Source: JAXDBV01 sp034678415
GTDB lineage: Bacteria > Bacteroidota > Bacteroidia > Bacteroidales > VadinHA17
Direction: 5' to 3'
Length of the DNA stretch: 25,034 nucleotides
NCBI GenBank assembly: GCA_034678415.1
Contig: JAXDBV010000071.1
Location: 1-25,034 of the forward strand
Shown: positions 17,101 through 23,645 of the stretch, piece after piece
Position numbering within the stretch: position 1 is the first letter of the stretch
Layout: every line of letters starts with the position of its first letter
The notes under the pieces: generated by a model
Database searches by the model: none
Seen by the model: only the letters and a program-made list of their open reading frames with translations
What the model was told of the DNA's origin: nothing
Made by a program: the position numbers and the translations under genes

Positions 17101-17322
17101 TTGTTAAACTTAAAAAAAACGATTATAAAAACCGTCAGGAGAATTTCACTGGTTGTTGTTGCAGCCTTGCTGCTCATGGTGAATGTAGATATTAATACAG
17201 GAAATGGCAGCAACGTTGCTGCATTGGATGTTACTTCTCATCACAGGGTAGTCGCTCAACCTCATGTCGGCGATAGGAATGGTAATCATGACGGGTATCA
17301 TCATCACCGACTCCATCCTTAA
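17101..17322 (+). CDS. NVEALA-like exported peptide, probably 3'-truncated
   Basis: Small open frame of 73 codons with a TTG start. MLNLKKTIIKTVRRISLVVV and the following AALLLMVNV form a basic n-region and hydrophobic core, and NVAALD (residues 38-43) resembles the NVEALA motif that gives its name to a Bacteroidota family of small exported peptides. Such peptides usually continue into a short Cys-rich tail; here no Cys is present. From about residue 51 (17251) the DNA is instead the tail of an RND pump gene read in another frame, so the His-rich C-terminus is probably not native. A good promoter precedes it. Whether the truncated product is made is unknown. An ordinary Sec-signal peptide without the NVEALA relation is the alternative. 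Confidence 0.45.
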   Translation: MLNLKKTIIKTVRRISLVVVAALLLMVNVDINTGNGSNVAALDVTSHHRVVAQPHVGDRNGNHDGYHHHRLHP

Positions 17323-17611
17323 GCTCGATGTCTTCAACCAGTTGAGGAAACAGGGGTATTCACTGACGGAGGCCATCAGGGAGGGGGGGCACCGCCGCCT
17401 GCGAGCCATCGTGATGACAACCCTCACAAGCATCCTTGCCGTACTGCCCCTCCTTTTCAGCAGTGATATGGGAAGCGAACTGCAAAAGCCATTCTCGTAC
17501 GCCCTGATAGGAGGAATAGCCATGGGAACGCTGGTCAGCCTCTTCATCGTGCCGCTGATTTATTGGTTCATATACCGCAAATCAGCCAATCAGTCGAGCG
17601 GAAGGAATTAA
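17252..17611 (+). pseudogene. 3' fragment of an RND (CusA/AcrB-type) efflux pump gene
   Basis: The frame from 17252 (after an in-frame TAG at 17249-17251) encodes 119 residues equal to the C-terminal end of an RND inner-membrane transporter: SLNLMSAIGMVIMTGIII, then DSILKLDVF, REGGHRRLRAIVMTT, LAVLPLLF and GGIAMGTLVSLFIVPLIY, covering the last three transmembrane helices. A full pump is about 1,030 residues, so roughly 88% is missing, including all periplasmic domains. An ATG at 17264 could start a 115-aa membrane peptide but it would not be a pump. No membrane-fusion or outer-membrane partner gene is nearby. The 5' break point coincides with the NVEALA-like frame, pointing to a recombination or deletion junction at about 17250. 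Confidence 0.8.
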
Positions 17612-17708
17612 AGGAAGAAACATCATCATTCCATGAATACGCCTCCATCCGGAAGGAGCCGTCGTTGAACACGCCCTGTTTTCAGGCCATCATCACCGGT
17701 TTATCATT

Positions 17709-17864
17709 TCATCCGAACTCCGGTTGATAAAGGAATTCCCGCAAAAAGTTATCCAGAAACTCGGGGATCGTACCCGGCAGATGCATGCCCGGGAAAAAAC
17801 GTTCTGTGCCGGCGCTGACATTATGGATGCCTGCCGCCGGTAATCCTGAATGGATCCCTGTGTA
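17709..17864 (-). pseudogene. Possible gene tail remnant
   Basis: On the minus strand a 51-codon open stretch directly downstream of the RidA gene ends FLDNFLREFLYQPEFG then TGA. It has protein-like composition but no start and is preceded by a stop at 17865-17867. The pattern RFFPGMHLPGTIPEFLDNF recalls the last helix region of alpha/beta hydrolases, but this is a guess. It may equally be chance. No other gene is seen between 17612 and 17880. Confidence 0.22.
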
Positions 17865-17880
17865 TCAACACGCCAGTGTC

Positions 17881-18264
17881 TCACTTCCTCTTCACAGCGG
17901 CAATGGCTTCCAGTTCAACATTGAACCCGTAATGCAGACTGGATGTAGGAATGATGCTGCGTGTGGGCTTGTGCCTGCCAAACATTTCGGCGAAGATCTG
18001 GTTTACCTTGGCCCAGTGCACTACATCCGACAGATAAATCTTCACATTCAGCACATGGTTCATATCGCTCCCTGCATCTTTCAGCAGGTTTTTCAGGTTG
18101 GTGAGAATTAGGGTGGTCTGCTGTTCAACGGAGCCAATCTGCCGCTCCCCGGTCGCCGGATCGACAGGAAGCATTCCTGAAATAAATACCAGCCCGTTAT
18201 GAACGATGGCCTGGGAATAATGCCCTCCAGGCTCGGGAACATTGGAAGTGTGAATGATTTTCAT
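17881..18264 (-). CDS. RidA (YjgF/YER057c/UK114) family protein
   Basis: Cytoplasmic trimeric enamine/imine deaminase family, 127 aa, the usual length. By family knowledge RidA hydrolyses reactive 2-aminoacrylate released by PLP enzymes. Visible features are YSQAIVHNGLVFISGMLP (~16-33), LKNLLKDAGSDMNHVLNVKIYL, then HKPTRSIIP with the conserved active-site Arg and VELEAIAAVKR with the conserved Glu. Its ATG (18264-18262) overlaps the TGA of the upstream membrane protein gene (ATGA at 18261-18264 on the minus strand), so translation is probably coupled. RidA paralogs differ in substrate, so the archetypal activity is likely but not certain. Confidence 0.92.
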   Translation of the reverse strand: MKIIHTSNVPEPGGHYSQAIVHNGLVFISGMLPVDPATGERQIGSVEQQTTLILTNLKNLLKDAGSDMNHVLNVKIYLSDVVHWAKVNQIFAEMFGRHKPTRSIIPTSSLHYGFNVELEAIAAVKRK

Positions 18265-18530
18265 GGTCTTGACGAATGATTTGATGTTTCGTGTATTAAC
18301 TGTTTTATCTCGCCCAGCTGTTCCATGATCTGGTATTCGGTGCCTGCGATCTTGCTGTTCATCATGATCAGCTTGACCGACACGAGAAAAACCCCTGCTT
18401 CCAGCAGCAGATCGTGGGTGAGTCCCTTGACAAATAGGGCGATAAAAAAGAGAATGAATGTGATGGCTATAATCACCAGCGACCAGGGATCATTCCCCGT
18501 ATACAAACCTCTCAATCCTTTCCTTTTCAT
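18261..18530 (-). CDS. Small two-TM membrane protein, unknown function
   Basis: Predicted 89-aa inner-membrane protein: MKRKGLRGLYTGNDPWSLV, then a strong hydrophobic segment IIAITFILFFIALFV, a short loop KGLTHD, a second segment LLLEAGVFLVSVKLIMM, and a cytoplasmic-looking amphipathic tail YQIMEQLGEIKQLIHE. I do not recognise the family. It shares an ATGA with the RidA gene. An in-frame ATG at 18575 would add 15 residues rich in His and Tyr that overlap the VOC remnant; the ATG at 18530 is preferred since it gives a basic start directly before the hydrophobic part. Confidence 0.65.
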   Translation of the reverse strand: MKRKGLRGLYTGNDPWSLVIIAITFILFFIALFVKGLTHDLLLEAGVFLVSVKLIMMNSKIAGTEYQIMEQLGEIKQLIHETSNHSSRP

Positions 18531-18988
18531 ATAATGATGATGTTGGTTCCCGTAAAAATAGGAAAGATTCTCCATACGTAAGGATGGATGTCGGCAATAA
18601 GGCTATGGCGGCAGGCTGAATATCACTTGCGAGATGGTAACAGTGCTGGAACTCCACATTCCGGTCTTCGGGATCCCTGGCGTAGAAGTGGTATATCCTG
18701 TAACATCCATTCTCGCGGGGCCGTCCTTCCGCCCGGGGTGCCAACCTGTCAACCATACGGTCGACCTCCTCCTTCTTCTCACAAAAATAAGGTGAACACT
18801 CACTGTGTCACAGCCATACTGACCTGGCAGGGTCGCATCAACATGTTCCCGTGCTGCAGGATGGCGCATCCTCCCTGGTCAAGCCAGAGACCGCACCCCG
18901 CTTCTTCCGTGTAAAAATGCACGACTTCCTTCAGCAGTGTGGTACGGATGAAAACAATGCTTCCTTTACGCCGGCCCGTGACGTCGTC
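18490..18988 (-). pseudogene. Frameshifted VOC-family (glyoxalase-like) gene
   Basis: Two minus-strand frames together give one vicinal-oxygen-chelate domain of about 115 residues. The first, open from 18988 to a TGA at 18802-18800, reads GSIVFIRTTLLKEVVHFYTE (18964 down) then GLWLDQGGCAILQHGN. The second, from about 18804 to a stop at 18490, reads CSPYFCEKKEEVDRMVDRL then YRIYHFYARDPEDRNVEFQH. The RIYHFYARDPEDR..EFQ end is the typical final beta-alpha-beta-beta unit of VOC proteins. The shift lies near 18800. No initiator stands at the expected place before GSIVF either. Domain homology stops near 18630 and the frame then runs into the membrane protein gene. A sequencing error could explain the shift; the missing start argues for decay. 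Confidence 0.75.
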
Positions 18989-19096
18989 TTACCGGTCATA
19001 ACAGGATGTTTTTATGAAAATGATGATTCAGTTGTTTACACTCTTCGGTTTATCCGGTTAAAATACTAAATTTACATCATAGGATCCCTGTTCAGA

Positions 19097-20404
19097 ATGG
19101 TTGTATATACACCCGATATCACTCCCCGGATTCGGTATATTTTTCATTTCATCCTTTCCGACATTCTCGGAATCGGTTTCCGGTTAACAACCGATGCACG
19201 TGACCTGTTCACCGCGGAAGATGCCGGGCTAAACTATTCCCCTGAGGATATTCCGGGGGCGTTGTGGGTGAGGCCTGCCGGGCTCCTCAACGAGACGGGG
19301 ATAGGGGCTCCTGAGCCTGAAGTGAAAGTGAGCGAAGGGAAGGTAATGCTGTATCCATCCTCCCGCGGCTACCCGTTTGACCTGTTCAGCGCCGCCTTTT
19401 ACCTCGTCACCCGGTATGAAGAATACCGGTCGGCTGCAAGGGACAGGCACGGGCGTTTCCTGCCGCAGGCTTCCCTGGCAACCCGCATGGGATTTCTTGG
19501 GGAGCCCGTGGTCGATGGCTGGGCTTTTGAACTCCTTGCCGCACTCCGGTCTGTGTTTCCTCAACTGAAACATGTGCCCAGGAAGGTTGCTTTCCTGTCC
19601 ACCATCGATATCGATGTGGCATGGGCTTACAGGGGTAAGCCGGCCTGGCGCATCATGGCAGCCTCCCTGGGTGACCTGTTCAGCGGGCGGTTCACCCGGC
19701 TGAAGCAGAGATTCATGGTTATCGCCGGCAAGCAGCCTGATCCGTGCGACGTGTATGATTACTTGCTGGCTGTGCATGAGAGACACAATATACAGCCCCT
19801 GTTTTTTTTCCAGGTGGGCAACTACGGGAGGTACGACCGTAACGTGCCGGCAGGAGAACCGGCATACCGGCGGCTCATACGGCAACTGATGGAACGCGGG
19901 ACCACGGGCCTGCACCCTTCCTATGCATCGGCCGGGAATAAGAAGATACTGAGTAAAGAAATCTCCACTCTGGCAGATATTACCGGTATACCCGTGGTGC
20001 GCAGCAGGCAGCACTACCTGAAGATCACCCTGCCCGACAGCTACCGCCACCTGCTGAAAAACGACATACGGGAAGATTATTCCCTGGGCTATGCCTCCCT
20101 TCCCGGATTCCGTGCCGGCACATGCACCCCCTTCTTCTTCTACGACCTGGAAAATGAGTCACAAACACTACTGAAGGTTTTTCCGATTACCTTTATGGAC
20201 GGAACATTGAATGAATATATGCATCTGTCACCTGATGAGGCGGTTGTCACCATTCGTGAACTGATAGATAAAGTAAGAAAGGTGAACGGTACCTTCCACA
20301 GCCTGTGGCATAACCACTCCCTGTCGGAAACAGGGCACTGGAAAGGCTGGAGAAGGGTTTTTGAAGAGATGCTCAGGATGGCAGGCATGGAGGACACGGT
20401 ATGA
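19097..20404 (+). CDS. Polysaccharide-deacetylase-like family protein
   Basis: Bacteroidota protein of 435 aa with an N-terminal conserved region (~1-160; GALWVRPAGLL, PFDLFSAAFYLVTRYEEY) and a divergent polysaccharide-deacetylase (NodB-like) domain (~163-430). Candidate metal/catalytic residues are Asp171 and Asp173 in FLSTIDIDVAW, His273 and Ser275 in GLHPSYAS, and the late histidines in LWHNHSL; EDYSLGYASLPGFRAGT matches the substrate-groove motif. No signal peptide, so it probably acts in the cytoplasm or at the membrane on a glycan precursor. Its TGA overlaps the ATG of the acyltransferase gene (ATGA at 20401-20404), so the products probably work on the same envelope or surface glycan. 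The -7-like TAAATTTA at 19067-19074 matches seven of eight positions. Confidence 0.85.
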   Translation: MVVYTPDITPRIRYIFHFILSDILGIGFRLTTDARDLFTAEDAGLNYSPEDIPGALWVRPAGLLNETGIGAPEPEVKVSEGKVMLYPSSRGYPFDLFSAAFYLVTRYEEYRSAARDRHGRFLPQASLATRMGFLGEPVVDGWAFELLAALRSVFPQLKHVPRKVAFLSTIDIDVAWAYRGKPAWRIMAASLGDLFSGRFTRLKQRFMVIAGKQPDPCDVYDYLLAVHERHNIQPLFFFQVGNYGRYDRNVPAGEPAYRRLIRQLMERGTTGLHPSYASAGNKKILSKEISTLADITGIPVVRSRQHYLKITLPDSYRHLLKNDIREDYSLGYASLPGFRAGTCTPFFFYDLENESQTLLKVFPITFMDGTLNEYMHLSPDEAVVTIRELIDKVRKVNGTFHSLWHNHSLSETGHWKGWRRVFEEMLRMAGMEDTV

Positions 20405-21345
20405 TCCGGTATGTCGACAACGAAGCTATTGACCGTCAGAAGTGGGATGAATGCATCACCGGGGCAATCAATCCGGTGATCTATGCCCAGTCGTGGCTGC
20501 TCGACCTGACCCACCCGGGATGGGATGCCCTGGTGCTCGATGATTACCAGGCTGGCATGCCCCTCACCTGGAGAAGGAAATACTTTGTTCACTACCTCTT
20601 CACCCCTTTCTTCATCCAGCAGCTGGGTGTGGTGTCAAGGATTCCTCCCGACCCGTTCATCATGGAAGAGTTCCTGGCGGCCATTCCCAGGCGTTACCGT
20701 TTTTCCGATATCAACCTTAACTATGCCAATGATTTTGTCCCTGAGACAGGCAGCCTGTGGTGGTATACCAACCTGTACGTCCGGCTGAACAGGCCGTATG
20801 AACTCATCCGGCAGCGTTACAGTATGAATACCCTGCGTAACTTGCGTAAGGCTTCGATGGCCGGACTAGAGATCCGTGAACCGGTTGACCCCTTATGGAT
20901 CATCAGCCTTTTCAGGGAGAATAAGGGCAGGGAGGTGGTGGCTCCTTACCGGAAGGCCGACTATGAACGGCTGGAGGCTATCATGCATTATGCTATGGAT
21001 AGTGGCTATGGATTCACCCTTGGCACCGCGCTCCCCGGCAAGGAACCATGCACCGCCGCCTTCTTCCTGCAGGGATGCGGGCGTATCGTGTTCCTCTTCT
21101 CGGGCAACAACCCCGAAGGACTGCAGCACAGCGCCATGTTCCTTCTCATCGACCACGCGATAAAGAAATACTCAGGACAACCAATGTTGTTTGATTTCGA
21201 GGGATCGAACGATCCTGACCTGGCCCGCTTCTACCGTGGATTCGGTGCATCCGAAGAACGCTATGCCACATGGAAAATGAACCGCCTGCCCTGGTTCGGG
21301 AAAATAGCCAGTGATATACGGCGGAGAATGAAAAATATCATCTGA
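20401..21345 (+). CDS. GNAT/FemAB-like acyltransferase
   Basis: Predicted cytoplasmic acyl- or aminoacyltransferase of 314 aa with two tandem GNAT-like halves, as in FemAB-like proteins. Characteristic parts are the N-terminal WDECI then YAQSWLLDL, the central RQRYSMNTLRNLRKAS (~140-155), and the C-terminal AFFLQGCGRIVFLFSGNNPE, LLIDHAIKKY and FDFEGSNDPDLARFYRGFGA (~261-280). The last motif is typical of the family that modifies peptidoglycan stem peptides or surface polysaccharides. Translation is probably coupled to the deacetylase-like gene by the ATGA overlap. The acceptor is unknown. Confidence 0.8.
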   Translation: MIRYVDNEAIDRQKWDECITGAINPVIYAQSWLLDLTHPGWDALVLDDYQAGMPLTWRRKYFVHYLFTPFFIQQLGVVSRIPPDPFIMEEFLAAIPRRYRFSDINLNYANDFVPETGSLWWYTNLYVRLNRPYELIRQRYSMNTLRNLRKASMAGLEIREPVDPLWIISLFRENKGREVVAPYRKADYERLEAIMHYAMDSGYGFTLGTALPGKEPCTAAFFLQGCGRIVFLFSGNNPEGLQHSAMFLLIDHAIKKYSGQPMLFDFEGSNDPDLARFYRGFGASEERYATWKMNRLPWFGKIASDIRRRMKNII

Positions 21346-21378
21346 GGAAAAAGAATGGGTTCTTTTCATTGTTTTTTT
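21346..21378 (+). terminator. Weak terminator candidate after the acyltransferase gene
   Basis: Directly after the stop, GGAAAAAGAA can pair with TTCTTTTC around a short loop (one extra A in the 5' arm), and a run of seven T follows at 21372-21378. The stem is AU-rich and weak. Confidence 0.35.
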
Positions 21379-21430
21379 AACCCGGCCCGACGGCCGAAGA
21401 GACAACCCGTTTCATGCATGCAAGGATGAA

Positions 21431-21658
21431 CAGCGTATAATGATCACATCAACAACCCCGGGTAAGGTGTTTAGTAAAATACAGGTACAGCATAGCATAC
21501 TGTATTTCAGTCGGATGGGAGATTCCTGGACGGTGCGGCGGGATATCAAATCTAAACCGCATTTTGACCTCTGATGCGAAAGCCCGGAACACAAACAGCC
21601 ATAATGTGTTAATTTTTAGCTACATTTCTCATCCAAAACAGTGTATAATGCTCACATC
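21431..21658 (+). repeat. Pair of 20-bp near-identical direct repeats before an exported protein gene
   Basis: CAGCGTATAATGATCACATC (21431-21450) and CAGTGTATAATGCTCACATC (21639-21658) differ at 2 of 20 positions and are 208 bp apart. Each includes an ATG: the first opens a 44-codon frame (21440-21574, MITSTTP...HFDL), the second opens an in-frame N-terminal extension (MLTSR) of the gene called at 21678. The gap of 21379-21677 otherwise holds no credible gene. TAATTTTT at 21609-21616 matches seven of eight -7 positions. Confidence 0.5.
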
Positions 21659-21677
21659 GCGTTTAATCCGGTTTCTA

Positions 21678-22331
21678 ATGAAACAAACGATTGCCGGCCT
21701 GATTCTTGTCCTGACCTCATGGCTTCCGGCGGCCTGCCAGGACGGTTATGGCTCCTCCTCAGGAATCCAAGGCGTCACACTCACTCCCGGTGTCCATAGC
21801 ATCCCAATGACCGGTGGATATGTCTTCACCACCGCACCTTCGACGGGGATGTCACTTACCCGCCACAGTTCCGACACGGCGGTATGCGGATTTCTTGAAT
21901 ATGATACATGGTCCCTGCCCATGCGCTTTTCCTGCCAGGGACAGCCTCTTACCATCCGCCAGGTGAAGGATTTGATGGCTTCCAACCCTGCCGCCAGGAG
22001 ATCCTTTTCATCCGGCCGTTTCCTCAGCGGGTTAGGCTATGTGGGCCTTGCTGCAGGGGCGGTGGGCCTGACATACCTCGAGATCAGGTATGGCGATACG
22101 GAAGATGAGTATGACGAGGAATCGCCGATCTTGAACGCACCTATCGAGAAGGTGCTGTTGTATGGACTGACACCGGTCGTTATCGGCGGTGCGGGATGGA
22201 TCGCCGGTTCGGCGCTGATAAAGAGGGCTGCCCTCCGTTATAACAGCCGGATGACCGGCTCGGCAACCGGAGGCTGGGAAATACATTGCCGTCTCAGCCC
22301 CGGATCGATCGGAATACAGCTAAGATTCTGA
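21678..22331 (+). CDS. Exported two-TM protein, unknown family, paralog of the 22869-23390 product
   Basis: Unrecognised 217-aa protein. MKQTIAGLILVLTSWLPAAC is a signal peptide; Cys20 could be a lipobox Cys but the preceding PAA is not canonical. Residues ~25-85 are a Gly/Thr-rich beta-looking region. GQPLTIRQVKDLMASNP (88-104) precedes TM1 (~116-136, GYVGLAAGAVGLTYLE), an acidic loop (DTEDEYDEESP) and TM2 (~158-180). The end, LIKRAALRYNS then GSIGIQLRF, matches the end of the protein encoded at 22869-23390. Longer starts at 21648 or 21564 would put extra residues before the signal peptide and are not preferred. Envelope location is likely; no function can be given. Confidence 0.7.
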   Translation: MKQTIAGLILVLTSWLPAACQDGYGSSSGIQGVTLTPGVHSIPMTGGYVFTTAPSTGMSLTRHSSDTAVCGFLEYDTWSLPMRFSCQGQPLTIRQVKDLMASNPAARRSFSSGRFLSGLGYVGLAAGAVGLTYLEIRYGDTEDEYDEESPILNAPIEKVLLYGLTPVVIGGAGWIAGSALIKRAALRYNSRMTGSATGGWEIHCRLSPGSIGIQLRF

Positions 22332-22350
22332 GAAAGGAGAGAGTATTATT

Positions 22351-22405
22351 GAATTAATTACGTAATTAATTCCGTAAATAATTAATGAAATAATTACGTA
22401 AATAT
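22351..22405. repeat. AATTACGTAATT palindromic element, locus 3
   Basis: A perfect 22-bp palindrome at 22351-22372 contains the same 18-mer ATTAATTACGTAATTAAT found at 198-215. It is followed by TTCCGTAAATAATTA and a second AATTACGTAAATAT (22392-22405), a 14-mer also present at 23461-23474. The element starts 20 bp after the stop codon at 22331. Confidence 0.75.
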
Positions 22406-22868
22406 GATTTTCAGGAAGTGCATCGTGCCTGTCTGATATCTGATTGGTGGACAGCTTGCAGTGGCAATGATCCCGGAAACGGAAAAGATTTGGGAGGATC
22501 CATGCAACGGCCGCTTCCCGGAAATTTCAGGACAATGAGTGCACACGGCTTGCGGTAGCGGAACTGTGGCACAACACGCAGGAGGTACAAAAGAATAATC
22601 TCATGTCATAGCTGCCCTTTTCGCTCCCCTCTCTGTGCGTTACCGGCTTTGAAACCCGGGAATTTCTTACCCGGAACCTCCGGCAACTTCTTGTATTAAC
22701 GAGCCTTCCATTCGGCGGATGAAGGTATAACCATACCCCGAATGTCCGGCAGGGAATAAGCCTGTGAACTGCGAAGGTGCATCCCCAAAAACAGTCGTTA
22801 TTAATGGAATCTCGCTGGTGCTGTGCCTGCCGGTATGTATTCCTTCAGGCCGGATACTATCCAGGGAA
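22406..22868. other. Intergenic region between two paralogous genes, no gene seen
   Basis: About 460 bases between the convergent ends of the two paralogous genes. Frames here are short and lack protein-like composition on both strands. A 5-bp inverted repeat CCGGG/CCCGG (22656-22660, 22670-22674) is the only hairpin noticed, without a T-run. Nothing else can be supported. Confidence 0.4.
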
Positions 22869-23390
22869 TCAAAACCTTACCTGAAGGCCGAATCCATTGC
22901 CGGTATATCCGATGAGCATATCAATAGATCTGGCACTACCGCTGTTGTGCGCTGAATTATAAAGGTTGATGGATTTTTTGAAATAGGAGTGTGATACCAG
23001 GCCAACGGGAACGGCCACAAGCATGAAGCCAATGCCGATGAACATGCATTGAAAACTTTTCGTTTCATATTTTTTCTGGTTGTCCCAGTCTAGTTCATTC
23101 AGCGCTTCATTTTCTTTCAGAGTGTAGTACAGCGCCGCTCCTTCAAAAACCGCGGCTGTAAGCCAGGCCCCGCTGCTTATATAGCTGAATGTTGCGGATT
23201 TTTTCAATAAAGGTGAGGAACTTGGATCATTGCTCAGTATTGATTTCAGTTCCTTTGCTTTAAGAACCTGCCCATTTTCCGAATAGGTCGTTCTAAACCC
23301 TTTTTTTTCAATGGTGATCTGAGCTTCAAGCTGCACAGCAAAACAGAGCAGAAGCACAGCCACAGGCAGTGAGAAATGTCTGGTTTTCAT
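22869..23390 (-). CDS. Exported two-TM protein, unknown family, paralog of the 21678-22331 product
   Basis: Unrecognised 173-aa protein. MKTRHFSLPVAVLLLCFAVQ begins a Sec signal peptide with a likely cut after LEA (residue 23). NGQVLKAKELKSILSNDP (39-56) leads to TM1 (~68-90), a charged loop (ENEALNELDWDNQKKYETK) and TM2 (~114-134), then YFKKSINLYNSAHNSGS and a C-terminus ending GYTGNGFGLQVRF. The final aromatic F and the G.G(I/L)Q(L/V)RF pattern recall a beta-strand end. Spacing of all parts parallels the 21678-22331 product. The upstream region carries an AATTACGTAA element (23440-23474) but no clear -7 box. Confidence 0.7.
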   Translation of the reverse strand: MKTRHFSLPVAVLLLCFAVQLEAQITIEKKGFRTTYSENGQVLKAKELKSILSNDPSSSPLLKKSATFSYISSGAWLTAAVFEGAALYYTLKENEALNELDWDNQKKYETKSFQCMFIGIGFMLVAVPVGLVSHSYFKKSINLYNSAHNSGSARSIDMLIGYTGNGFGLQVRF

Positions 23391-23439
23391 AGGTAAATGA
23401 TGTTATGTTTTGGCCGTAATGTAATAAACAATTCTGAAG

Positions 23440-23474
23440 AATTACATAATTTAACGAAAAAATTACGTAAATAT
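23440..23474. repeat. AATTACGTAA element, locus 4
   Basis: GAATTACATAATTTAACG is followed by AATTACGTAAATAT (23461-23474), identical over 14 bp to 22392-22405. It lies 50-84 bp before the start of the minus-strand gene at 23390, and about 170 bp beyond the stop of the FtsE-like gene. It is the least symmetric of the four loci. The rest of 23391-23645 shows no gene. Confidence 0.6.
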
Positions 23475-23645
23475 CCGGAATGTCCCGGGGAGGAATGGTA
23501 TTTTAGTAAGATCTGAATGATGAATAGAGGACCATCGGAAGGTTTACCCGGGAAAGTCCATGAACGATTTTAAACGTTCACAGAATTTTCCTGGATGGAC
23601 GATGCTATACCGGTTGGGGCCTGCCACCGGTATCCGTATCCGGCT

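Noticed and set aside
17250..17322. His-rich C-terminal tail of the NVEALA-like frame as a metal-binding peptide
   Set aside because: The same bases encode the conserved RND residues MSAIGMVIMTGIII in another frame, so the His-rich reading is out of frame.
22764..22955. Plus-strand 63-codon frame at the end of the 22869-23390 gene
   Set aside because: Composition is not protein-like and it overlaps the conserved C-terminus of the minus-strand gene.
198..23474. CRISPR array as explanation of the repeated AT-rich palindromes
   Set aside because: The copies are thousands of bases apart, not regularly spaced, and no cas genes are present.
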